Origin: an uncultured Prevotellaceae bacterium
Lineage (GTDB): Bacteria; Bacteroidota; Bacteroidia; Bacteroidales; Bacteroidaceae
Assembly: GCA_947307015.1 (NCBI GenBank)
Contig: CAMZHV010000005.1
Span: 1-64,000, forward strand
Direction of reading: 5' to 3'
DNA length: 64,000 bases
In this document: positions 1 through 7,546 of the stretch, in pieces
Layout: the number at the start of each line of letters is the position of its first letter
Numbering within the stretch: position 1 is the first letter of the stretch
Translations under genes and position numbers: made by a program
Notes under the pieces: model-generated
What the model saw: the letters and a program-made list of their open reading frames with translations, nothing else
Database searches by the model: none
Told to the model about the DNA's origin: nothing

Positions 1-58
1 GGTCTTTGGATAGTTTCACGCTATGCCCAGCCACGGACAATCCCCGTTGGGCCCAAAC

Positions 59-382
59 TCATTGAATCTGAATTTTATCTTGTTCGACATTCTGATAATA
101 CGGTATGAATGAACGGGCGGCCCATTCATCGAAGGTATAGAGCTGAGGGCTGACGGCGGCATCATTTTTCCACCCCTCAACGACAAATGGATAAGCGATA
201 TTATCCTCATCCTGCGTCGTGATGGAGGGTTGAGGAAGCAGTATCAACAGGTCCCAGTCGGAGTCGTCACGAGCATCACCGCGGGCATGTGAGCCATAAA
301 GCCACACTTGTCCGCCCTCAGGTACGACCTTTCGGCTGGTCCTCCTGAAACGTTGAATCATCTTTGATTCTTTTGCTGTCAT
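59..382 (-). CDS. MNT-type nucleotidyltransferase domain protein
   Basis: This is a 107-residue protein with the signature of the minimal nucleotidyltransferase fold: GSHARGDARDDSDWDLLILL at about residues 30-49, giving the G-S-x(n)-D-x-D pattern that binds metal and nucleotide. Such proteins are often the MNT half of HEPN/MNT pairs, in which the MNT partner modifies and neutralises a HEPN RNase (family knowledge). No HEPN gene is visible on the upstream side. The downstream side ends 58 bases later at the window edge, so a partner could lie outside. A second start at Met8 is possible. The fold is clear; the biological role is not. Confidence 0.75.
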   Translation of the reverse strand: MTAKESKMIQRFRRTSRKVVPEGGQVWLYGSHARGDARDDSDWDLLILLPQPSITTQDEDNIAYPFVVEGWKNDAAVSPQLYTFDEWAARSFIPYYQNVEQDKIQIQ

Positions 383-571
383 AAAGCTTCGTTTTATTCC
401 AAAATCCTTCTATCGGGCACCTCTCACCGAGGCATCATTTTGGCTCACACAGAGCCTATTTCTCGCCCTTTCGGTGGCATAGATATATAAAATTTACGAT
501 TTGACGATTTACAATTTACAAATTCTTTCGCATGAAGTGAAAAAAGAACATCTTTTTTCTGTTTAGAGTAC

Positions 572-602
572 AAAAAAGCCTTCCCGAGGAGAGCGGGAAG
601 GC
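572..602 (-). terminator. Rho-independent terminator of the small lipoprotein gene
   Basis: A perfect 9-bp stem (GCCTTCCCG at 578-586 and CGGGAAGGC at 594-602) with a 7-base loop is flanked at 572-577 by six A on the plus strand. These read as a U-run on the minus-strand transcript. It lies 25 bases beyond the stop of the lipoprotein gene, as expected for its terminator. The rest of 383-626 shows nothing else I can support. Confidence 0.85.
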
Positions 603-626
603 GGTGAAGATGAGGATATATTGAGA

Positions 627-986
627 TTAACGTACTTTGGTAAAAACCATTCCTCCTTCGTAGACAAGAGTGCTACCCATCAAAGTGAAGCTAATCGTCC
701 TACTTTGACCTCCTTCAATCTCCAGAACCTCACCCCTTCCGGAATCGGAGTCATAACTCATGATCTTGTATGTAAAACTTTCTGTTACGTCCCAGCTTGG
801 TCGACTGAATACGCCTGATCCATTGGATTTGAAGGTGTAGGTGCAGTAGTCTGTATTGCTATAATCATGACGCCATGTACCCACAAGGACACCATCTTGG
901 TCATCTTTGTTACAACTGGTAAGACATAGACTCATAACAGCTACGATAATTGCTGAGACAAGATAGAGGATTTGTTTCTTTTTCAT
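627..986 (-). CDS. Small lipocalin-like lipoprotein
   Basis: A 119-residue protein with a lipoprotein signal peptide (basic start MKKK, hydrophobic core, lipobox LTSC at about residues 22-25). The cysteine is followed by NKDDQDG, an acidic run of the type that sends Bacteroidota lipoproteins to the cell surface. The mature part begins with VGTWRHDYS and is rich in alternating beta strands. That is the usual look of the small lipocalin-like lipoproteins common in Bacteroidales. No ligand or enzymatic residue can be assigned. It has its own terminator at 572-602. Its promoter should lie in 987-1097 but no clean TAnnTTTG box is seen there. Confidence 0.7.
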   Translation of the reverse strand: MKKKQILYLVSAIIVAVMSLCLTSCNKDDQDGVLVGTWRHDYSNTDYCTYTFKSNGSGVFSRPSWDVTESFTYKIMSYDSDSGRGEVLEIEGGQSRTISFTLMGSTLVYEGGMVFTKVR

Positions 987-1097
987 TGTTTTGGTTTTTT
1001 GTTTTGCTTACTTATTCTCCTTTTTTCAGCGTGAATAATTAATTGGATTGGGGGTAAGGGCTTAGGAGAATAGCCCTTTACTATTGCTTTGCAAACA

Positions 1098-2213
1098 TTA
1101 TTGATTGGTGGGCTGGAGGAGTTCGGGCCAGCCGTCATCGGTCCATTGGATTTCGCGTTGGATGAGGATGGCTTGACCGGAATGTTTGATGCTGTAGCCG
1201 TGACAGATGAAGAGGTCACGGCCGTCGGGGAGGTGATAGGCGGCACAGTGACCTGCGGCCTCAAAATCTTCTTTGTCGCCCTGAATGACAAGCGTTCCGC
1301 CACCTTCGGTCATGGCACGACCCGTACGGTCCAGATAGGGTCCATCGACTTTGGTGCTGCGCCCGACGACAACTTTGTAGTTGCTCTTGATGCCGCGGCA
1401 GCAGTAGTCGTGGCTGACGAAGAGGTAGTAGTAGTTGGCGTGACGGAGGATGAAGGGGGCCTCAATAGCGTTGCGACCCGCGAACTTGGATGTCGGGTTG
1501 GGTTCGGCACGGAGTGTATCACGCAGGGCTACGCGGCGGGCGATGGTTTGAGGACGGACACCGGCAGGAATGTGCATCGTGGAATCCAACGGTGCCATCT
1601 GTATGCCGTCCCAGAAGGAGCCCCAAGTGAGCCACGGCTGACCTTGGTCATCAAGGATGAAGGCGGGATCAATGGCGTTCCATTGGTCGCGACCCTCACG
1701 CGAGGCCACGAGGCAGCCGTGGTCGCGCCAATGGTAGTTGATGCTGTCGCGGAAGTTGAGGGTAGGGGAGGAGGCGAGGCCGATGGCTGAGGTGTTGCGG
1801 CCGAATGTGGAGCAGGAATAGGCCATCCACCAGCGGTCGCGGTAGCGGATGATGTCAGGTGCCCACACGTGAGCCCGGAAGCCTGGCACGCTGTCCTGAG
1901 TCCAGGCTGGCATCAAGCGGCGTTGCTGCACGTCCTGTCCCTCAATGGGAATCAAGGCTGGGCGACGATGAACCGTCCACGTTACCAAATCCGTTGAAGT
2001 CATCATCTGTACGCCCATACCCGTTGAATAGATGTAATATGTGCTGTCCTCCCAGGCCATCACTGGATCATGCACCATCGGTGTGGTGGTGGAAAAGGAA
2101 GGTGCGGAGGGGGCGGTTACCTGAGCGGATAGGTGACTGGCAGGGAGGAAGAGAAAAGAAAGAATGAACAGTGAAGAATACAGATTACTAATCAAACAGG
2201 AAAGGGAATGCAT
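1098..2213 (-). CDS. GH43 family endo-1,5-alpha-L-arabinanase-like glycosidase
   Basis: A 371-residue secreted protein (signal peptide about residues 1-30, ending ASHLSAQ). The five-bladed propeller features of GH43 are readable: catalytic base Asp49 in VHDPVMAWED, pKa-modulating Asp182 in IDPAFILDD, and catalytic acid Glu251 in EAPFILRHANYYYLFVS. The stretches GSFWDGI and CCRGIKSNYKVVVGRS match the arabinan endo-1,5-alpha-L-arabinosidase branch of GH43. The expected activity is cleavage of alpha-1,5-arabinan in the periplasm or at the surface. It stands alone, with no SusCD pair beside it. The family is certain; the exact substrate is inferred from those two motifs. Confidence 0.85.
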   Translation of the reverse strand: MHSLSCLISNLYSSLFILSFLFLPASHLSAQVTAPSAPSFSTTTPMVHDPVMAWEDSTYYIYSTGMGVQMMTSTDLVTWTVHRRPALIPIEGQDVQQRRLMPAWTQDSVPGFRAHVWAPDIIRYRDRWWMAYSCSTFGRNTSAIGLASSPTLNFRDSINYHWRDHGCLVASREGRDQWNAIDPAFILDDQGQPWLTWGSFWDGIQMAPLDSTMHIPAGVRPQTIARRVALRDTLRAEPNPTSKFAGRNAIEAPFILRHANYYYLFVSHDYCCRGIKSNYKVVVGRSTKVDGPYLDRTGRAMTEGGGTLVIQGDKEDFEAAGHCAAYHLPDGRDLFICHGYSIKHSGQAILIQREIQWTDDGWPELLQPTNQ

Positions 2214-2253
2214 AATTTTTGTTTAATGGATTGAGTTTTGTGTGTTTGTGTTA

Positions 2254-2574
2254 CAGAACTTAAATCTAACTTAAATCTGAACCTAAATCTTTTTTACTTA
2301 GGCTCCCGAGGTGTGATTATATTTCAGAACTTAAATCTAACAAAAATCTAAACTTAAATCTTTTTTGAACGCTTCTTCGACTTATCGTCTCAGAAGTTTA
2401 CGGTCGCATACGACCTACACTTGAGTGTCCAATGTCAATTATCCAATGTCCATTGTCCATTAACATTCAGCGCGTAGGCTTGATGGAGCCGTAGCTTCTT
2501 TGAGCCGCCGATTGGCGGTCAAAGCGTGCGAAGCAACAGAGATTTAAGTTCAGATTTATGTAAGATTTAAGTTC
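2254..2574. repeat. Three copies of an AACTTAAATCT-rich repeat, two direct and one inverted
   Basis: The 368-base gap between the GH43 gene and kbl holds three related AT-rich segments. Copy 1 lies at 2254-2295, copy 2 in the same direction at 2325-2366, and copy 3 inverted at 2540-2574, right after the kbl stop. Copy 1 (2256-2290) and the reverse complement of copy 3 agree at 32 of 35 positions by eye. Each copy is built from repeated TTAAATCT units. Between them lies a run of degenerate CCAATGTC/CCATTGTCC units (about 2429-2460). No ORF or promoter box is evident. Confidence 0.75.
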
Positions 2575-2581
2575 CATTCGC

Positions 2582-3769
2582 TTACTTGAGCACACCGAGT
2601 TCCTTGCCCACCTTGATGAAGGCGGCGATGCACTTGTCGAGCTGTGCGCGGTCGTGACCTGCGGAGATCTGGACGCGGATGCGAGCCTGACCCTTCGGCA
2701 CCACGGGATAGTAGAAACCGGTGACGTAAATGCCTTCTTCCTGCAGACGGGCAGCGAAGCGCTGGCTGAGGGGCGCGTCGTAGAGCATGACAGCGCAGAT
2801 GGCGCTCTGCGTGGGTTTGATGTCGAAGCCGCTGGCCATCATCTTGTCGCGGAAGTAGGTCACGTTCTCCACGAGGCGGTCGTGCAGCTCGTTGCTCTCG
2901 TCGAGCATCTTGAACACTTCGAGTGCAGCGCCGACGATACCCGGAGCCACGGAATTACTGAAGAGGTACGGGCGCGAGCGCTGGCGCAGAAGGTCAATGA
3001 TCTCCTTGCGACCCGTGGTGAAGCCACCCATGGCACCGCCGAAGGCCTTGCCGAGGGTGCCGGTGTAGATGTCCACGCGACCGTAGGTGTTGTAGAACTC
3101 GCTGACACCGCGACCCGTAGCGCCGACGACACCTGCCGAATGGCTCTCGTCCACCATGACCATAGCATCATATTTCTCGGCCAGGTCGCAGATCTTGTCC
3201 ATGGGTGCCACGTTGCCGTCCATAGAGAATACACCATCGGTGACCACGATGCGGAAGCGCTGTTCCTGAGCGGCTTGCAGCTGACGCTCCAGGTCTTCCA
3301 TGTCGGCATTGGCATAGCGGTAGCGTTTGGCCTTGCAGAGGCGCACGCCATCGATGATGGAGGCGTGGTTGAGGGCATCGCTGATGATCGCATCTTCTTC
3401 GGTGAGCAGGGGCTCGAAAACACCGCCGTTGGCATCGAAGCAGGCGGCATAGAGAATCGTGTCCTCGGTCTTGAAGAAGCGGCTGATGGCTGCCTCCAAC
3501 TCCTTGTGGATGTCCTGTGTGCCGCAGATGAAGCGGACGCTGGACATACCGTAGCCGCGGCGGTCCATCATCTTCTTGGCACCTTCGATGAGACGGGGAT
3601 GGTTGCTGAGGCCAAGGTAGTTGTTGGCGCAGAAGTTCAGCACTTCCTTACCAGCCACCTGAATGGCAGCGGCCTGCGGGCTTTCAATGAGGCGCTCCTC
3701 CTTGTAGAGACCAGCCTCGCGAATCTCCTTCAGCGTCTGCTGAAGATGTTCTTGCATTTTTCCGTACAT
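2582..3769 (-). CDS. kbl: 2-amino-3-ketobutyrate CoA ligase (glycine C-acetyltransferase)
   Basis: A 395-residue PLP-dependent enzyme of the alpha-oxoamine synthase family. It converts 2-amino-3-ketobutyrate plus CoA to glycine and acetyl-CoA, the second step of threonine breakdown. The motif [18 protein letters not shown] places the PLP-binding lysine at Lys241. [12 protein letters not shown] (about 205-216) holds the Asp-x-x-His pair of the family, and the N-terminus has [14 protein letters not shown]. Length is normal for Kbl. It is divergent from the threonine dehydrogenase gene, the enzyme that supplies its substrate, which supports Kbl over other family members. A TAACTTTG promoter box lies 50 bases upstream. 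Confidence 0.95.
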   Translation of the reverse strand: MYGKMQEHLQQTLKEIREAGLYKEERLIESPQAAAIQVAGKEVLNFCANNYLGLSNHPRLIEGAKKMMDRRGYGMSSVRFICGTQDIHKELEAAISRFFKTEDTILYAACFDANGGVFEPLLTEEDAIISDALNHASIIDGVRLCKAKRYRYANADMEDLERQLQAAQEQRFRIVVTDGVFSMDGNVAPMDKICDLAEKYDAMVMVDESHSAGVVGATGRGVSEFYNTYGRVDIYTGTLGKAFGGAMGGFTTGRKEIIDLLRQRSRPYLFSNSVAPGIVGAALEVFKMLDESNELHDRLVENVTYFRDKMMASGFDIKPTQSAICAVMLYDAPLSQRFAARLQEEGIYVTGFYYPVVPKGQARIRVQISAGHDRAQLDKCIAAFIKVGKELGVLK

Positions 3770-3819
3770 AAGATTAGTTTGAAAGTTTAAAGTTTAATAT
3801 TTAAAGGCTTTTGTGCGTG

Positions 3820-3827
3820 CAAAGTTA
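3820..3827 (-). promoter_or_regulatory. -7 promoter box (TAACTTTG) for kbl
   Basis: On the minus strand this octamer matches the Bacteroidota -7 consensus TAnnTTTG. It lies about 50 bases before the kbl start and points toward it. Confidence 0.65.
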
Positions 3828-3921
3828 AGCATAAATTCTTTATTATGGCATAAAAAGTGGGAAAAATCGCTTAAAGTAAAAAAAATAATACAGAGTAAAT
3901 TGTCAAATCGTAAATTATCTT

Positions 3922-3929
3922 TATCTTTG
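3922..3929 (+). promoter_or_regulatory. -7 promoter box (TATCTTTG) for tdh
   Basis: TATCTTTG matches the Bacteroidota consensus. It lies about 91 bases before the threonine dehydrogenase start and, with the minus-strand box at 3820, makes a divergent promoter region for the two threonine-degradation genes. Confidence 0.65.
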
Positions 3930-4020
3930 TCGCGCAAAACGCCTGTTAACTTACAAATAATTTACGATTTGCCAAATTACTATCAACTATAACCTCAAAT
4001 TTTAAACTAAATAATTCCTG

Positions 4021-4983
4021 ATGAAGAACATTCTTGTCATTGGCTCCACGGGTCAGATTGGCTCTGAGCTTACAACAGAATTGAGAAAACGTTATGGCGG
4101 CGAGCACGTCGTAGCAGGTTACATCCCCGGTGCAGAACCCAAGGGCGAATTGGCAGAGGGCGGTCCCTCGGCTATTGCTGACGTCACGAATGGCGAGCAG
4201 ATGGCCGCTATCGTGCGCGAGTATCAGATAGACACCATCTACAACCTGGCTGCCCTGCTCAGCGTCGTTGCCGAACAGAAGCCGCGCCTGGCATGGAAGA
4301 TCGGCATTGACGGCCTCTGGAATGTCCTCGAGGTGGCTCGCGAAAACCAGTGCGCCGTCTTCACCCCCTCCAGCATCGGTAGCTTCGGTCCCAACACGCC
4401 GCATGAGCTGACACCGCAAGATACTATCCAGCGCCCCAAGACCATCTACGGCGTCTCGAAGGTCTGTACGGAGCTGCTCTCCGACTACTACTACACGAAA
4501 TACGGCGTCGACACCCGCAGCGTGCGCTTCCCGGGACTCATCAGCTACGTGACCCCTCCGGGCGGCGGCACTACCGACTACGCCGTCGATATCTTCTACG
4601 CCGCCGTACGTGGCGAAAAGTTCGTTTGCCCCATCGCCAAGGGTACGCGTATGGACATGATGTATATGCCTGACGGCCTGCGTGCTGCCATCGAGCTCAT
4701 GGAGGCCAATCCCGACAAGCTCATCCATCGCAACGGCTTCAATGTCACTGCCATGAGTTTCCCGCCCGAGAAGATTTATGCGGAAATCCGGAAGCGCGTG
4801 CCTGATTTCAAGATGGTGTATGAGGTAGATCCGCTCAAGCAGTCCATCGCGGAGAGCTGGCCCGACAGTCTCGACGACAGCGCCGCCCGCGAGGAATGGG
4901 GCTGGCGTCCCAACTTCGGCCTCGCCACCATGACCCGCGATATGCTCGAAAAACTCAGCATCAAACTCCTCGGGAAGCAATGA
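4021..4983 (+). CDS. tdh: SDR-type L-threonine 3-dehydrogenase (NAD-dependent epimerase fold)
   Basis: A 320-residue extended short-chain dehydrogenase. The N-terminal Rossmann motif GSTGQIGSELTTEL (about 8-21) binds NAD, and the catalytic YGVSK gives Tyr and Lys of the active site. The segment RFPGLISYVTPPGGGTTDYAV is typical of the epimerase-like threonine dehydrogenases of Bacteroidota and some proteobacteria, which oxidise L-threonine to 2-amino-3-ketobutyrate. The divergent kbl gene uses that product. The medium-chain zinc-type Tdh is unrelated to this form. Assignment rests on these motifs plus context; a generic epimerase annotation is the alternative. Confidence 0.88.
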   Translation: MKNILVIGSTGQIGSELTTELRKRYGGEHVVAGYIPGAEPKGELAEGGPSAIADVTNGEQMAAIVREYQIDTIYNLAALLSVVAEQKPRLAWKIGIDGLWNVLEVARENQCAVFTPSSIGSFGPNTPHELTPQDTIQRPKTIYGVSKVCTELLSDYYYTKYGVDTRSVRFPGLISYVTPPGGGTTDYAVDIFYAAVRGEKFVCPIAKGTRMDMMYMPDGLRAAIELMEANPDKLIHRNGFNVTAMSFPPEKIYAEIRKRVPDFKMVYEVDPLKQSIAESWPDSLDDSAAREEWGWRPNFGLATMTRDMLEKLSIKLLGKQ

Positions 4984-5069
4984 TGTTCAAGTTTTGCAAG
5001 TGCTTCAAAACCTGACGAAACGGTGCTTGCGAAAGATAAGTAATATTAGGTTCTTTTAACTTCAAGATT

Positions 5070-6167
5070 ATGAAGCGGCTTCTTTTTATGGCTTTCGCCG
5101 CAACAATACTCGTCGGGTGCAACATGAAGATGCCCACCGTCGAGTATGAGGCGCACTACGATGACGAGTATTCGCTCTTTGCAGACTCCATCGTTGGCAT
5201 CGTGGACGGCACGCGTCAGCTTGTCAACACGGAATCGGCCACGTGTATGCTTCTTGACACCGTCGCAGATTTCAATGGCGACGGCCTTGCGGACGCATTG
5301 GTGACTGATGTGCAGGCCTGTGGCGGCAATGCCGTAGGTAATGCTTTCTTCTTCGTTACCTATACCCGCGGCGGGCGTTTCGTCCGCACCAACACTTTTG
5401 GCGTCTGCGTCTACGACGAGCCTGTTGTGGAGCTGTGGGAAGGAATGAAGTCCGTGGTTATCAACGAGGAGAAACTTGACCCGTTCACCGAGGAGGTTGA
5501 GATGCATGATGAGCGTTATGTCCTTGTCGATACCTTTGCCCTGCGCGCCGTTTCGCCTTCCACCATCACGCCGATGCCCACGATCAGCTTCCGCGACTGG
5601 CAAAAGGAGGCTCAGCTCAGTGATATGGGTGAGGAAGAGGACTGTTCCGGCGACTCCATACCAGTGGAACCGAATACCGACAGCGCCATCTTCGACGACC
5701 TTTACAGCGGCCATTGTAGTTGGTACTGCGGCGGCGAAGTGCAGAACATTACCGCCTCGTCCAGCCCCAAGGACTACGAGGCTAACAAAGCCCATGATTT
5801 CGACCACACCACCTTCTGGTCGCCCTCGGGCAGCGGTATCGGCGAGAGCCTTGTCTACACTTTCCACGGCTCATGCCCCCGCATCACTACCATCAAGGTG
5901 CTCAATGGCGACGTGACGAACGAGGAACTTTGGATTCAGTCGGCGCGCGTCAAGTTGATGCGTATGTACGTCAACGACAAGCCGTACGCCCTCCTCGCCT
6001 TCGAGGACAGCCGCACACAACAGTGCTTCGACATCGGCATCGTTGGTTTCCACGATCCTCAGGCTGCCGACTGGACACTCACCTTCGAAGTCCTCGAAAC
6101 CTATCCGGGCACACTACGCGGGGTAGCTATTGCCGAGCTCAACTTCGACGGCATTGACGTCCATTGA
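5070..6167 (+). CDS. Lipoprotein with NADase-type glycan-binding-like (discoidin-like) domain
   Basis: A 365-residue protein starting MKRLLFMAFAATILVGCN, a lipoprotein signal with lipobox LVGC. The residues after the cysteine are not acidic, so an inner-facing anchor is likelier than surface display. The N-terminal half has a calcium-loop-like ADFNGDGLADALV of the FG-GAP/VCBS kind (about 70-82). The C-terminal half (about 220-365) carries ASSSPKDYEANKAHDFDHTT, FWSPSG and a later beta-rich stretch. This resembles the discoidin-like, NADase-type glycan-binding domain found fused to many bacterial proteins. Ligand unknown. Its TGA stop overlaps the alternative TTG start of the next gene, which suggests co-transcription with rmuC. 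Confidence 0.6.
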   Translation: MKRLLFMAFAATILVGCNMKMPTVEYEAHYDDEYSLFADSIVGIVDGTRQLVNTESATCMLLDTVADFNGDGLADALVTDVQACGGNAVGNAFFFVTYTRGGRFVRTNTFGVCVYDEPVVELWEGMKSVVINEEKLDPFTEEVEMHDERYVLVDTFALRAVSPSTITPMPTISFRDWQKEAQLSDMGEEEDCSGDSIPVEPNTDSAIFDDLYSGHCSWYCGGEVQNITASSSPKDYEANKAHDFDHTTFWSPSGSGIGESLVYTFHGSCPRITTIKVLNGDVTNEELWIQSARVKLMRMYVNDKPYALLAFEDSRTQQCFDIGIVGFHDPQAADWTLTFEVLETYPGTLRGVAIAELNFDGIDVH

Positions 6168-6179
6168 TTGTTCTGTGCA

Positions 6180-7532
6180 ATGGAAATCGTTTTCTGGTTG
6201 ATAGCGCTATGCGTCGGGGCTGCTTTGGGAGCCGTGGCCACGTGGCTGGTGATGCGCGGCAAGTTGAATGTCGCCAACACCATTCTTGACGAACGGACGG
6301 CTGCACAAGAAAAGCGCCATGCCGAGGTCGTTGCGGCTCAGCAGCAGCGCTTTGATGAAGCTAATGCAGCCCAGCAAGCGCGCTTCAATGAGGCCATAGC
6401 GGCACAACAGGCGCGCTTCGATGAAACGATGGCGAAAGTGGCGGCGCAGATGAAAGACGCCACGGGCGATATGCTCAGGCAGCGTCAGAAGGAGTTTCAA
6501 GAAGCGTCGGCAGGTAGCATAGGACAAATCGTGACACCTCTGCGAGAGACCATCGACAAGATGCAGAAGGCGATGGCTGAGACGCAGAACAAACAGAGCG
6601 AGGACAGCGGCACGCTCAAGGCCATCATCCAACAAATGATGGTGCAGAGCGAGGCTGCACGCAAGAGCACGGACGAACTGACACGTGTGTTTCGCAAGAG
6701 CAATACGGTGCAGGGCACTTGGGGAGAAACGGTTCTCGACGAATTGCTGGAGGCACAAGGCCTCACGCGTGGAATACATTATGATGTACAATCTACGATT
6801 CGCGACGCTGCGGGATCGGCTGTGACGACCGACGAGGGAGCGCGTCTGCGCCCGGACGTGATTCTCCATCTGGATCAGCGACGTGAGGTCATCATCGACG
6901 CGAAAGTGTCCTTGGCCGCGTATATGGATTATGTTAATGCTACCGACGAGGGTGAGCGCCAGCGTTTCTTAGCAGCGCATATCCGTAGCTTACGCGATCA
7001 AGTCAATATCTTGGCTACCAAGGACTACAGTTCCTATATTCAGCCCCCGAAAGTCAGAATGGACTATGTGATTATGTTCGTCCCGCACACGGGTGCCCTC
7101 TGGACTGCACTGAATGCTCAGCCTGACCTCTGGCGCCGTGCCATGGAGCGTGGCGTGTATATCGCCGACGAGCAGACGCTCTTTGCAGCTCTCCGCATCA
7201 TCAGCCTCACCTGGACACAGATTGCACAAGCGCAGAACCATGAGAAGGTCTATGCGCTGGCCAATGAGATGATGGATCGGGTAGGACAGTTCATGAAGAA
7301 GTATCAGGCCATCGGCACCGCCCTTCTCAAGGCTCAGCAGGCATACGATGACGGCGACCGCAAGCTGCAGCCCTCTGGACAAAGCATCCTTCAGACTTGT
7401 GCCAAGCTGCAGAAGTTGGGCGCCAAAGCCTCAGACAAGAATCCCCTACCACAACTCACGGACATCGATGAGATTGCGCAAATCGCTCCCCCTGAGCAAG
7501 AGGCATCACGGGATGGCGAAAGCATGGAATAA
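6180..7532 (+). CDS. rmuC: RmuC-family DNA recombination protein
   Basis: A 450-residue protein with one N-terminal membrane segment (about 4-24) and then a long coiled coil rich in Ala, Gln, Arg and Glu, with repeated AAQQARFxEA units (about 40-95). The C-terminal RmuC domain includes VQGTWGETVLDELLEAQGL, RPDVILHL, VIIDAKVSLAAYMDY and a nuclease-like core near the PD-(D/E)xK fold. RmuC is linked to limiting inversions at short repeats in E. coli. I chose ATG 6180 because it directly starts the membrane segment; an in-frame TTG lies at 6168. GH92 follows after 14 bases. Confidence 0.9.
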   Translation: MEIVFWLIALCVGAALGAVATWLVMRGKLNVANTILDERTAAQEKRHAEVVAAQQQRFDEANAAQQARFNEAIAAQQARFDETMAKVAAQMKDATGDMLRQRQKEFQEASAGSIGQIVTPLRETIDKMQKAMAETQNKQSEDSGTLKAIIQQMMVQSEAARKSTDELTRVFRKSNTVQGTWGETVLDELLEAQGLTRGIHYDVQSTIRDAAGSAVTTDEGARLRPDVILHLDQRREVIIDAKVSLAAYMDYVNATDEGERQRFLAAHIRSLRDQVNILATKDYSSYIQPPKVRMDYVIMFVPHTGALWTALNAQPDLWRRAMERGVYIADEQTLFAALRIISLTWTQIAQAQNHEKVYALANEMMDRVGQFMKKYQAIGTALLKAQQAYDDGDRKLQPSGQSILQTCAKLQKLGAKASDKNPLPQLTDIDEIAQIAPPEQEASRDGESME

Positions 7533-7546
7533 CCACATTACGACAA

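Noticed and set aside
59-382. Complete HEPN/MNT toxin-antitoxin pair
   Set aside because: Only the nucleotidyltransferase half is visible; the flanking 58 bases to the window edge hold no HEPN frame.
1089-1790. Long plus-strand open frame opposite the GH43 gene
   Set aside because: Antisense shadow: the minus-strand frame carries signal peptide and catalytic motifs, while this one shows biased Val/Gly/Ala composition without any domain.
2654-3790. 378-codon plus-strand open frame opposite kbl
   Set aside because: Shadow of a GC-rich, strongly codon-biased gene; the kbl frame has the PLP lysine and full-length family match.
3946-4980. 344-codon minus-strand open frame opposite the threonine dehydrogenase gene
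   Set aside because: Shadow; the plus-strand frame has the Rossmann and YxxxK motifs and its own promoter.
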